64,000 nucleotides of DNA, from NCBI GenBank assembly GCA_017562135.1, contig QEYB01000825.1:496001-560000 (forward strand). Reading direction: 5' to 3'. Position numbers and translations under genes: made by a program. This document shows positions 28,276-39,374 of this stretch, piece by piece; the stretch's first letter is position 1, and every line of letters starts with the position of its first letter. The stretch is from Dipylidium caninum. Its lineage: Eukaryota; Platyhelminthes; Cestoda; Cyclophyllidea; Dipylidiidae. Below the pieces are notes generated by a model that was not told where the DNA came from, made no database searches, and saw only the letters and a list, made by a program, of their open reading frames with translations.

Positions 28276-31080
28276 ATGTGGCACTTTAGATCAGTTTCAA
28301 AGGAAAGCAATGATGCTCGGGACACGGGTGGAGACATTGGAGCGATAATGGTGGACTTTTCCGATCTCCTCTCGACGGAGTTTCTTCCCAGCCTAGAGAA
28401 TGGAAGCGTCCTGCCTGGAGAACTCCTCTACTCCATCTACGGAGACGCCTACTTCAGCTCGCATCGTATCGCATGGGTGCGGATTATCCTCATTCTCCTC
28501 TACGCCCTGTTTGCCGTAATCGGTGTCACCACCAACGCAGCTGTGGTCTTCTTCCTCCTCATTTGGCATCCCAAATCCCTGCGCAACATCACCAATCGCT
28601 TCGTCCTCGCCCTCGCCATCTCCGACATTTTTATGTCAGGCTTCAATATGCCCATTCAAGCCTACTATGAGATGCAGGAGCGTGTATACTTCTCCAATCT
28701 CGCCTGTCAATTAGTCTTCTCCACATTCGGGCTTCCAATGCACATCTCCTGCCTTGTCATTCTTGTCATTGGCATTGATCGCTACCGAATCATTGTCTAC
28801 CCTCTGCGACGACGAATGGCTCGAAGCGCCGCCTCCCTCACCCTCATAGGCATCGCCCTAATCAGCATTATTAGTGTCATTCCCATTGCGGTCTTCAATA
28901 AGAGCAGTCAAGCGGTAACTCGCCTCGACGACGGTCAGAGAACCCCGATGGAGTATCACTACTGCGTGGAGCATTGGCCTTCCCCCGAGATTCGACTCTG
29001 CTACACTATTTTCACCTTCACTGTACAGTTCTTTCTACCTCTCCTCCTCACCGCCACCCTCTACACCCGAATCTACTTTCGGTTGCATGAGAGGCGTTTT
29101 CGAAAACGCGATTTAGAACGGAAAAAACGCACAAACAAAATACTTATCGCTATTGTGATTTGTTTTTTTATCTGCTGGACGCCATGGAATGTGCTCTCCA
29201 TTATCCTCGAGGTCTACGCCTATAGGGCGCAGAAACGCAATCCGAATCAAGAATTCCCCATTTTGGAAGTAAGTCGGGGTAATGTGAGTGGAGTGGTGAA
29301 TTTGAAAGCCCTTCTCCCATCCCTTCGGGAGAGTGGGCCACTCTTCCTCCCTGACGGTATTAACGCCACACATCACCAAATTCGACCGTTGGAACGGAGG
29401 TACAACATCTCCGACATTGTGCCGCAATCTCGTCTGCTCTTTGGTGGACATGCCAAACTCATTGACCTCATTCTTAAACTTCTGGCCATGTGCTCGGGCT
29501 GTTTGAATCCCTGTCTCTACGGCTGCATGACCGACACCATGCGGCTGTTGATGAAGAGAATGGCCACTCGCTTTCGACGAATGCGAACTCACAGTCTTAC
29601 GCGTCTACGGGGCAGTCTTCGTGGCTTTCCAGACATTTTTAACTCCGAGCACAGTCCTGTGAAGACTCGAACCTTTCACCGATATCGTCGAAATGCCTTC
29701 GGAACACCGGTGTACAATTTACACTGTTGCGGCTTTCAATTTATTATTCGAACGGGATTTCATCAGCACAAACAGCAGGTGAAGAATATTTTGGACGCAA
29801 GACACAAATCGGACACCTCGGAACCGAAGACATCATCTTCGGGTAAGCGGACACGCAGGCTGCAACGGGGTTCCACTCACGATAAGACACCGCCCTTTCC
29901 GAGTGGGGAGGTGGAGGCTCTGGGCGGCGATCTAAAGACTCCAGACTATCAAAATGCCCAAAATCAGATGGCAACGCAACAGGTGAACCACAATTTACAA
30001 CATCTCGATCCGGCGAGTATAACATTCCTAAATCGGGAAAGTGGCACGCTCAGCATCATTGAGAGCTCAACCAAACGCACCAGTCTACTGCCCTCGTCCT
30101 TCTGTGACAGGACGCCGAGGAGTTCTTTCATGGTGGAGGCTGGAAAACAGCCAGATGGAATTGTAGCATGTAACCGGACCGACCAGTCTTTTTTGCAAGT
30201 TCCTTCCCTTGCGCCCATCTTAGTAGTACACAAATCGGCGTTACCGGATGAAAGTGGGTCGCCATGTACAGAAGCGGACATGTCGCGGAGCTCCAAGAGT
30301 TCACCAGCCCCTCAATTGCCGAATAATCGGCATCAGAAGCTTGTCAATATTGAGGTTTACGCCCCGCCAACCTTATTGTCCACAAATACAACCTCTCTTG
30401 ATTCCTTCCGCCGGCGAAGTTCGGGCAAAGGCTTGCCGAAGTCTTGCAGAACTCTGGCACCCCTGGAAGAGGTGTCTGCGTGCGGCACTCTCCTCGAGAC
30501 TGTCTCGACGAAGGAGCACAAGTTATTGCTCCACAAGAAACCTGGTCATGCATCCACAACACCGAGTGCAACGAGTTCCCGGGTTTCTGGTGCCTTTAAA
30601 CGCGATATCTTCAAACGAAGCGTCTCCATAAGCTATGATAACGACTCCTCACGGGATTCTTCATCGATAAAGAAACGTCGGTCTTTGCAAGTGCGTCGTC
30701 AAAGTACCTGTGATGTGTCGAGGCTGAAGAAACCTCCAACAGTTTTCCCGATGGAGAAGAATCCGTCTTTAGCCTCCAACAAAGAGTCCTTAGAGAGTGA
30801 GTCTATGATAAGCGATGATTTTGCCCACTTCCATAAAATGGTGCTTCAGGACGAGCGACTAAAAGTGAATTTGGCCCGCAAAAAACCCCGGAAAATGCAA
30901 TCGTCTACCAATGCGCTCGATGTGACTCCAGTAAAATCGCAACCACGAAAGCCCAGCATCTATACAGCACGGAGGAATTCTCAGTGCCCGTCCAAATCCC
31001 CACTTGCCGCCCCTGTCCCCCTCCCGAGTATCCTCGATAAGGCCAGAACAAATGCTAACAGTGAGAGTGTGATAACCTGA
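28276..31080 (+). CDS. Rhodopsin-family GPCR, neuropeptide Y/F receptor-like, single exon
   Basis: It should sit in the plasma membrane and couple peptide binding to G proteins. The frame is 934 codons; a second ATG at 28348 (Met25) is an equally good start. Seven helices are visible: ~68-92, 106-128, 141-168, 187-207, 243-267, 288-311 and 394-415. Diagnostic motifs are LAISD in helix 2, DRY at 168-170, Cys144 with Cys230 for the usual disulphide, CVEHWP in loop 2, CWTPWN at 300-305 and NPCLY at 411-415. The loop-2 pattern C-x-E-x-W-P followed by R and Y is typical of NPY/NPF and related receptors. Oddities: helix 1 has TN instead of GN, helix 4 lacks the usual Trp, extracellular loop 3 is ~80 residues, and the tail is ~520 residues, Ser/Lys/Arg-rich. 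The ligand is unknown. Confidence 0.9.
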   Translation: MWHFRSVSKESNDARDTGGDIGAIMVDFSDLLSTEFLPSLENGSVLPGELLYSIYGDAYFSSHRIAWVRIILILLYALFAVIGVTTNAAVVFFLLIWHPKSLRNITNRFVLALAISDIFMSGFNMPIQAYYEMQERVYFSNLACQLVFSTFGLPMHISCLVILVIGIDRYRIIVYPLRRRMARSAASLTLIGIALISIISVIPIAVFNKSSQAVTRLDDGQRTPMEYHYCVEHWPSPEIRLCYTIFTFTVQFFLPLLLTATLYTRIYFRLHERRFRKRDLERKKRTNKILIAIVICFFICWTPWNVLSIILEVYAYRAQKRNPNQEFPILEVSRGNVSGVVNLKALLPSLRESGPLFLPDGINATHHQIRPLERRYNISDIVPQSRLLFGGHAKLIDLILKLLAMCSGCLNPCLYGCMTDTMRLLMKRMATRFRRMRTHSLTRLRGSLRGFPDIFNSEHSPVKTRTFHRYRRNAFGTPVYNLHCCGFQFIIRTGFHQHKQQVKNILDARHKSDTSEPKTSSSGKRTRRLQRGSTHDKTPPFPSGEVEALGGDLKTPDYQNAQNQMATQQVNHNLQHLDPASITFLNRESGTLSIIESSTKRTSLLPSSFCDRTPRSSFMVEAGKQPDGIVACNRTDQSFLQVPSLAPILVVHKSALPDESGSPCTEADMSRSSKSSPAPQLPNNRHQKLVNIEVYAPPTLLSTNTTSLDSFRRRSSGKGLPKSCRTLAPLEEVSACGTLLETVSTKEHKLLLHKKPGHASTTPSATSSRVSGAFKRDIFKRSVSISYDNDSSRDSSSIKKRRSLQVRRQSTCDVSRLKKPPTVFPMEKNPSLASNKESLESESMISDDFAHFHKMVLQDERLKVNLARKKPRKMQSSTNALDVTPVKSQPRKPSIYTARRNSQCPSKSPLAAPVPLPSILDKARTNANSESVIT

Positions 31081-31247
31081 CCCGTGGTCAGCACGGATAA
31101 TATATTTTCATTCAATTTTCGCCTTTTCACCCCACCAATTGCGTTTGACGCTCTTTCGCCACGAATCAAGTCGTTGTGCTGGTCGCCCATCGGTGCTTTT
31201 TGGTCCCGACGGTTGGCTGACATTTGGTTGGTGGCCAGTCGGTACTT

Positions 31248-31944
31248 TTAACGCGGAAACTATAAAACGGATGTTAAGAAAAACTACAAAACCATAAATT
31301 TCTACCAACGATTAGACAATTAATATAGGTCTTTTATAATATCATTTTGGTTATTGTCCTTTTCTATCAATAAATCATCATTTGTAATTACAAATAGGCA
31401 ATAATCGGTGGAAGAAATATCGGGTGGATATGTAGGATGTGGCAAAAATTCGCATTGTGGAGTTGTTAATTTGTCAACAACAACAACAACAACAACGGCA
31501 ACATGACCGCCGGTCAAGTTTATCATGAAATGTTGATACGCCGCGAGGGTTGATCAATGCTGGTTGTTTTCTTAATGTGTACTTTTTATTTATTATACGC
31601 AGATGATTTAACGCAGCCGTAGGGTTATTTAACAGTTTAGACACAAGATTAAGTCACGAATAGTTTCGCGTGTGGCGTGCCTTCCACAGTCGTCGTCCTT
31701 AATTCCTGCTTGTTGACAGCATGGCCTCCCAGGCTCCTTCACAATCGTCAACTTGGCAGAACGAGACTTTTTTCCATTAGTTTATCCACATCCGAATGCC
31801 TTGTTAATGTTTGCCGAAGCTGGTTAAACTGGTTTCAGTGTAAAATGAAATAAAAATGAAGAAAAAAAAGCGTTGCTTTCACGAAATAAGCAATTAGTTT
31901 CTCTCAGATTTCACCAATACGCCTGTCTCATAGGTGTCAGCCTA
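31248..31944 (-). mobile_element. Short mariner derivative, family 1
   Basis: The left end TTAACGCGGAAACTATAAAA and right end GCCTGTCTCATAGGTGTCAG are inverse. The minus strand encodes AKLTIVKEPGRPCC (~31750) and FLPHPTYPPDISSTDYCLF (~31410), the latter matching the PHPPYSPDLxPxDYxLF motif with the last catalytic Asp. The middle is deleted. A (CAA)n tract sits at ~31475-31496. It starts 167 bp after the receptor stop codon. Confidence 0.82.
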
Positions 31945-31949
31945 CTACT

Positions 31950-34900
31950 ACATTGTTGTTCACTTTTCAGAAGGCGAAGGCAGTAGGATTTTGTGTGCGA
32001 AATCTTCTCCCATTCCATCCTACGTACACATATTGACATGTACACATGCAACGTCACAGCGATGTGACACCTCTATTTGCTCATCTTGTTACACGACGAC
32101 GATTAAATGGCTCACGGGGCGTGAGGAAGTGCGCATTTCTCTAACGTAAGGCAAAATAGACTTGGCCAGCCCGTGGCCACCCCTCAGCCTCCTCTTTTCA
32201 CGTGAAATTCGGAACTGGCCAGAAATTAATGGCGGCGGATGTGATAGGACAGAGCGCCAATCACATCCAAACTGCCACTCGCCCATTTGCCCTCACGACA
32301 GATCCCGCCAACTGGGATGATAAACTGCCGAACAGTAAGTATGTAATCAGAATGGATGCTTTAAGCTCAGTAGAGTAGTTTACGGGGTGGAAAAGCCACA
32401 CGTTCCGGCCTACTTTGTCCGCCACACTTCATCTGCGTGTGGCCGACTTCAGCGTAAACAGAAATGACTTAAAAGGGGCACAAAACTCCCTTCTTTGCCC
32501 CTCCACGTGCCTTAATCTGGAGTCAAAAGCGAAGGAGCCCTCACCTTTCAAAATATGCATAAACTTTCGCCCCGGCGGCTCTCGGACCACCAACCTCCAC
32601 CGGTCCTCGATCCTTTCCTTCCTCTCCTGACACATTCTGCCGCATTTCATCGGCCTAATGCCTTCCCTACTACTTTATTGTCCTCTTCTCTGCCGACGAT
32701 ATGATCTAAAAAAGCCCTCCTTTGTTAAAACAAAGTGAAACTGGAAAGTAGTGATGTAAAAGTAAATTATTCATTATTTATTTGAGGGAGTTTTGAATCC
32801 CCCTAAGTCCCAGAAATCCTCTTAATTCCTGCCATTACGACGCCATTTTCCTGTACGGTGTAGAGTTGGAGTGAAAAACTTCATAAAATACGCCCTAAGC
32901 AACTTATATGAAACTCCACCATGAAGAAAAAAATAATTTTATTCACACAAAATTAGACTTGGTGTAGCGGATCGAGGGCCACTTTGAAAAGTACTTGCGC
33001 TAAGGACTAAGAGAGGAAATCCATTTAAACTCTCATATAATCTGGCGGATTAAAACTTTAATCTCTCAAGTATCTACAGCCGCTGTGAAGAATCCGGTTT
33101 TCTTTTTTTTTCCCGATACTCCAATTTCGTACATTTGAATTGTTGACTCGATCAGTTTCAGCTCTTTCGGGCGGTTGAGGGGATGAGGACGAGAAGGCGA
33201 CTTGGGGAATTTTACAGCTAGCACCACGCCATAGTCGCCATGGATGTTCTTCCTGTTGTCGAGTCCCCAATTTTCCCCTCATGCGTCCGCCATGGTGTAG
33301 GGATTTATGTGGACGAGGGGAAGCGATGCCAGAGACGAAGCGAATCTGCCATCCCCACGTCTGTTAGTGGAAAGTACGTTTGATTTAAACCGTCCCAAGG
33401 GGACGAGGTAAAGCCTGGAAAGGTTCTTGCTTACGTGGATCTTCTTACTTTTGCTTAAACCAAGAAGATAATAATTTCAACTTCTCTGTTAAGGTTAAGG
33501 CGATACTGTCAGTAAATGGAGTCGAACGAGGTGCCGGAGTGTGCTCCGACCGGTTAACGAGTAGATGCAACCTTCTTCCACCTAAGCACCTTTAATTAAG
33601 TGAAAAGTCTTTATAAGCCCGGCGGATGGAGGGAAGGAGAGGCGCCGGGGTTACCGGACTGCCATTTCAATCGTCGAGACGTTCAGGTGGCAAATGGAGA
33701 CGAAAAAGCGGGCGAAGTCGAGAAGATAATAAGAGATTTCTACAAAAAAGGGTAGTAGGTGCACCAGAGATTAGATTTAAAAAAAAACTTTGAGGGGTGA
33801 GGAGAAAAAGGAGAGATTTGCTTTCGAGAAAGGTATCTATTCGCGAATAATTTAGTAGGGCATAGAAAGCTTTTGAAGATTCTTCCGAATATACCGGGGC
33901 GAATGCGAATGCGTGGAAAACTGAGGAATGTGCCGACGATTTCACCATTGGAGGGTACAATTGTAGAAGATTTGAATGGCTCCTCATCCACCCTCTCTTC
34001 TCCTCCTTCACTCCATCCTCCTCCATTTCTTCTTCCTTCTCCTCCTCGCGTCCTTTTCTTTCGCCTCGTCACTTTCACATCTTCCTACACCGCCTCCGCC
34101 TCCGCCCGCCTCCTCCTCTTCCTTTGCATCTTCATTCACTTCCCCCCTTTCTATACCTGTGGATCCCTTGTGGATTGAATGAACACAAGAGATTAGGGAT
34201 GAAGCTATCCTGACGTCAAACGGAGCTTTAAATTTGGCTTGGCAACCTGCCAAGGAGACCCTTCTTAATCGTCTCAGACAGCATCGTACTGTTTACCCCA
34301 AATTAGAAAAAAAAGGCGTATGTATTGTAAAATTCCTTACCGTAAGTGACCCGAGACATGCCCCACACGAGTGGACTCCACTTTAACCAAGTAGTTGGGT
34401 AGAGAAGAAGGCTGCATATTTGTGTTACACCCCTTGGATCTGCGCCTTTTTCTTCGGGGGCCACCATTGCTACACTTTGGGCCAAGGCGATAACCTCTTT
34501 GTGAGGTTACGTGAACTTTCCGCAGTCTGCCGTAGATAGTATGCAAAATCCCGGCAGCTAAATGCCACCAACGTCTTATGTTCTTAATGTTCAACGTCTA
34601 CTCTCCCTCCATGTGGTCCAAGTATGCTGGAGGAATTATTAAATGTCCGCGGTGTGTGTATTTCACCATCCTGATGCGATGACTCCCTGGTGTTTCGCAT
34701 TCATTTGGAAGAGTACTTGACGACTGTCGGAAAAACTGAGTTTGTGTCGGAGTGGAAAACCCCCTCAAATCTTTTCCAATCTCCACCTCGTTAGGTTATG
34801 ACACATGACAATTACCGGGTTGTTCACAGAGTCCACAACATGCTACCTCGTTGCCAGATTACGGCGGACAGTGGACTCCAACCTAGTAGGCTTCAAATTC

Positions 34901-35335
34901 TCCGAATCACCAAGACCGGGAACAGGTCTACAAACTTAGCCTTACTAAATTTTTGGCATTCAGTCATTTACTAGCACGTTAAACTCCTTTTCACTGTCAT
35001 GTCTTACCATTTTGGAGGGTGGAAAACACTTTTCCCTGCATTTGTCAGTTCACTTCGATGTATGGACATTCGGAGTTTCCTCAACTCCCACTGGCGGGTT
35101 TCCCTTAATGAAGAGCTGTGGAATTGACGTCTCAAAATTCCCTCAGTACACAATTTAATCTCACCTGTCCCAAGGAAGCTTTGTCAGGCTGTTGGCTGAA
35201 CGGTTTGTCTGAGACGGGGATGCGATTTGGCTGAAACCAATTGACGAACACGGTTTACATTTTACGGTCAAATTTAACATTTTCGGTGGGTGTCGTCTGA
35301 TCTTCCCCCGTGTTGTGCCGTCATTAGTCGACGCG
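31950..35335. other. Gene-poor stretch
   Basis: No gene or known element was recognised. Pyrimidine-rich sequence at ~33990-34150 yields overlapping Pro/Leu/Ser frames on the plus strand and basic frames on the minus, all compositional. Confidence 0.5.
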
Positions 35336-35339
35336 AACA

Positions 35340-36005
35340 TGTTGACCTACAAGGTATTTCTTGAAGGTCCAGTGGTTCTATTTGAACGGACGGCACCTTC
35401 CGGGAGTTTGCTACGAGTCTCAATTCATGGCTCCTGAAAATGTTCATTTACGCCACCGAATTTCATATGAATTTCGGCAAAAGTAAAATGCTTCAAAGGC
35501 GTGTAGAAAGTTGTTGACAGTGTTTAGTAAAAAAAGGAGTTTTTTTGCAGCACACGTCAAAGATGGTTTGAAAAAATTTGAGAAAGGCGGTTTCACTCCT
35601 GCTGATGAGACGCGTGCTGGACGAGTGTTTTTGATTGTCGACGATCTTGTTGAGACCCTGTTGAAGGAGGATCCTCTGCCGACAACATCGGCGACCGCAG
35701 CAACACCTAATTCGCCTCAGCAAACCATTTCGGTCTATGCTGGCAAGAGAGGATTGGTGCGAAGATGTCCCAGATGGGCGCCACATTGATGAAGTGTGAA
35801 AGAATCTGGATGGTCCAGTCGTCGCATGCACATCTCCGTTGAAGCGCGGGACAGCATCGCGCCCTCCTCCAACCGCATGATGCCAACTCGGGATGAAAAG
35901 TGGATTTCCTACGGGGAAGTAGCGAGGAAGGTGGCATATTGCGGACCTGGAAGAGCTGGCCCTTCCACCTCTAGAACCAATGAGACTCTGGATAAGGCAC
36001 TGTTG
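35340..36005 (+). mobile_element. Mariner family 2, 5' half
   Basis: Encodes LKKFEKGGFTPADETRAGRV, then IVDDLVETLLKEDPLPTT, QQTISVYAGKRGLVRRCPRW (helix-turn-helix region of mariner transposases) and RDEKWISYGEVARKVAYCGP (first catalytic Asp in DEKW). It is broken by shifts and stops. The C-terminal half is missing; a second copy follows immediately. Confidence 0.82.
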
Positions 36006-36610
36006 AAGGTCGGCGGCTTCTACTTGAATGGACCGCGACTGGCGGGAGTCTGCTACGAGGCCCAATTGATGCGGGTCATCGCCGCTGATGTGTGCCATTC
36101 GAGGAGCGCAACCATTGAAAAGTTCTGTTGTCTCTTCCTCTGACAACAATCTTTGACGCGCAGCACAAGTTCACCTGGCGCATGATCGGATCTCTATTTT
36201 TATCTCCTCATGTAAACAGACTGACGTGGCAAATTAACTGAAACAATGTTGTTTCACCTTAGTCTCAAGTGGTGTGAAGCGATGCTGAGCCCATGCATGG
36301 CTCCTGATGAAATTCATTTACGCCGCTGTATTTCGTAGGAATTTTAATTAAGGAAAATGCTATAAAAGCATGCAGAAACTTAGGTACAGTGTCTGGTGAG
36401 GGGCATGGCTGCTGATATGAAATAGAGAAGATGTTTCGACAAATCGGAAACAGGTGATCTCGCCCCTCCTGATAAGCCGAGTTCTCGGCGAACGTCCTTG
36501 GTAGCCGACGATGTCGTTGAGACCATGCTGAAGAAAGATCCTTTGCCGAAAACATCGGAGATCGCAGGAAGGCTTAATTCAGTTGAGCAAACCATTTCGG
36601 TCCATGCTCG
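35990..36610 (+). repeat. Left arm of 21-kb-spaced inverted repeat
   Basis: Nearly identical, in reverse complement, to 57800-58430. The arm covers the 5' untranslated and helix-turn-helix part of a family-2 mariner plus ~110 bp of preceding sequence. Outside this interval the two loci are still related but clearly more diverged. Confidence 0.85.
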
Positions 36611-37260
36611 GAAGAGAGGATGGGTGTGAAAATATCCAAGATGGTCCAGTCGTCGTATGTACATCTCTGTTTGCGCTCACAACAACATCGAGCCCTTCTC
36701 CAACCGGAGGAAAGGTGGACAATCTACGAAAAGGTGACCAGAAGAAGGGCATATTGTGGACCTGGAAGAGATGGTCCTCCCACGTCCAGAGCAAATATGA
36801 CTCTGAATACCAGAATGTTGGAAACATGGTGGAACATTCGGGGACGAACAACGTTATGAGCTACTAAAACCGAATGAAAGGCTCAATTCGAAGAAGTGTT
36901 TTCAGCAAGTGGATAGTTGAAAGACAGCAGTCGAAGAAAAGCAGTCGGCGATGTTCAGAAGGAAGGAAGGAAGGAAGGAAGGAAGGAAGGAAGGAGGGAG
37001 GAACATGGTACTGCATCGTGCTAATGGCCGGCCACACGCTGCCTTGGAAACGCCCCAAAAATGGCACAACGCGGCTGGGGAATTCCGTCGTCTCCACCAT
37101 GTTCGCGGACTGAGCCCCCACCGCTTGTCACCCGTTTTTTTCCTTACAAAATTTATTGAGGGACCAAAATTCAACAAGGAAGAAAATGTGACAAACAAGC
37201 TCTGATCCCATTTATCGCATCACATGGTGAAGCATTTTTCACAGGGGAGATATACAAATA
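36117..37260 (+). mobile_element. Mariner family 2, second tandem copy
   Basis: Starts with the shared 5' untranslated sequence (CCTCTGACAACAATCTTTGA) and repeats the helix-turn-helix region (~36425-36610), then the catalytic segment, and ends with HAALETPQKWHNAAGEFRRL and TKFIEGPKFNKEENVTN at 37030-37195, matching the DNARPH...F/K-rich C-terminal part. The coding frame is disrupted. An AAGG microsatellite is expanded at ~36959-36994. Confidence 0.82.
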
Positions 37261-37264
37261 GGCG

Positions 37265-39070
37265 AGAAGTCTATAATGATATTAATGCCAACGATATGTT
37301 TAATACAGTTTATTAACCGTCAAAAAGAGTATTTTGTTCTTTTTTCAAAATACAAACAAGACTCTCCCGTGGGTATGACAGTCCAGTGTTTAAAGAATGA
37401 GAAGATCAGAGGTCCGAGAGCCCGAATGGCATCGCCTCGAACTCATGGAGCCCCTGGTGGTAAAAAAACAACTTGCCCTTGTAATCATCCATCTTTACTC
37501 AAATTGAGTCCACTTCTCGGGGGAAAGAAGGCGGCGCAGTTTCACAAAGTAGTGTAATTTAATAAATTTTGCACAAAATCGGCACATCGGTGGTCAAAAT
37601 TACCGAAATTGGCGGTCTGTTGATGTCGCTGTCAGCGGTCGTGGACACTCGAGCTAAAAGGCCACAGAACTTCGGATAAAAAGAAAAGAAACCTATTATT
37701 ATTATTATTATTATTTTATTTGTCCCCATGGCTTATAATTATGCTGACCGGCATAAATGTGACAGGTTGGAGGAGTGTCTTTCAGAGGCCAACTTCTCAG
37801 TCTCACAACAGCGAATTGAGGTGACTGCCAAGCCGTGGTTCGCTACTGTTGATTGCGCCTTTCGTGGAAAATCGCACCTTTTGTTTTCTTCCTCATTATT
37901 TGCCTTTTCTTGCCCTCTTATCTTGGGCGAATGGCTAAGTTGCGCGATTTTATCTCTCACTGCCGACTACGTCAAAGTCCTTTTAGCCCACGGGACCAGG
38001 GCAAACAACTACTCGCCTTGAATGCACGAAATATTTCATTTGACCATTAGTACACTCGTCATTTTCGACATTCTCCCTGGTTCATCAGGGCTGTTGAGCG
38101 GAGAGAATGACTTTAATGCCGAAATTCCCTCCTCCGCGTTGTATAAAAGTGTCTTGAGGCGAAAGAGGACTGAGGACGGAGGAGCGATATCCCCACCTTT
38201 CGGGGCCTTAAGCGAAAATTCCTTTAACGTTTAGCGTCACAGTGATGCAACGAGGTCCATTCTAAGTGTCAAAAGCCACTGGAGAGACTGTCGGAGAAAT
38301 GACATGACCATAGACGTCAGTTCTTCCAGCCAACGTTGTCATTACTGATCTTATGATCATCTCGCAATGTATTTGAGCAAAGGATTGTGATTTTATTCTC
38401 CGAGTGAACCTAGAAATGCAATGGCTGCCCTGCGGAAGTCGACTCTGGGCGGAATCCGCGCCTCCTGCCCCGTTTGTGCGCTGGATGGACTGTGAAACTT
38501 CAACAGAAACAACAGCATTTCTGGATCCGTGGATACGCCCATTTGGGAAGAGAAACAATTGCAATTCCCCCCCTCCCCCCGAAGAAAATCGGTGCCATAT
38601 GGGATTTCCATCTTTTTTTCAGCGGCACGGAATAGTTAAACATTCTTCTATGTCGGCGAAATAGCGTTTAAATTTAGTGAAGTGTAAATGTTGTTTGTAA
38701 CGGAAAGTGGATTACGGCAGAAACGCTGTGGGATAGTAGACGAATGAAACGTTTTCTGAGTTTCGCACCCATGTTTATACGTAAGGTGGCCAGGCCTTTA
38801 GTTATTTGAGTTGTCCCGTCATTTTCCCACCAAATCCAAATCTTGTTTCATTTTGAGGGCGTCTAATTAAGTCCCAACGCGTTATCATTAATTTCTTTGT
38901 CGAATGAATGTTATGAAAGAGATGAAGAATTCGGGGCGCAGTCTTAATCGGGTGATCTGGGGAGGAGAGAAGGAAGGAATGGACTCCCAGTGGTCTCAAT
39001 GGACGGAGCGCGTGGTTCCTACCTGGCGTCTTTTGCCTGGATTTGTTGTCATCTCCAGTGGTCGACTGTG
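37265..39070. other. Intergenic, no gene recognised
   Basis: Contains an (ATT)n tract at ~37693-37715. Short open frames (for example 37728-38021 and 38404-38664 plus) lack recognisable motifs. Confidence 0.5.
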
Positions 39071-39077
39071 GTGAGCC

Positions 39078-39367
39078 ATATCCGGTCAAGGCAAAGAAGA
39101 CGCCAACAAGCACAGAAAGGTGTTTGCTCTACAATATCCAAGGCATCACTAAGCCATCCATTCGACTTCTAGCACGTCGTGGCAAGGTGAAGCATATCTC
39201 CGGCCTCATATACGAGAAGACGCTCGAAGTCCTCCAGATCTTCCTTGAGAACGCGATTCGCGACGCTATAATGTACACGGAGCAGGCGAAACGCCTGACA
39301 GTCACTGCCATGGACGTGGTGTATGCCCCCAACCTCAGGGCGCAGCCTCTACGGCTTCGGCAGGTAA
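39078..39367 (+). pseudogene. Histone H4 pseudogene
   Basis: The start ATG is ATA (39078), followed by [14 protein letters not shown] in place of the H4 tail, with ~7 residues deleted. A one-base insertion then shifts into the frame of the histone fold: [37 protein letters not shown] and [11 protein letters not shown] are all plainly H4. A second shift near the end restores LYGFGR and a stop at 39365-39367. Many substitutions hit positions that are invariant in H4. The copy has no introns, like normal H4 genes, so retroposition cannot be told from duplication. Confidence 0.93.
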
Positions 39368-39374
39368 AGCTGCC

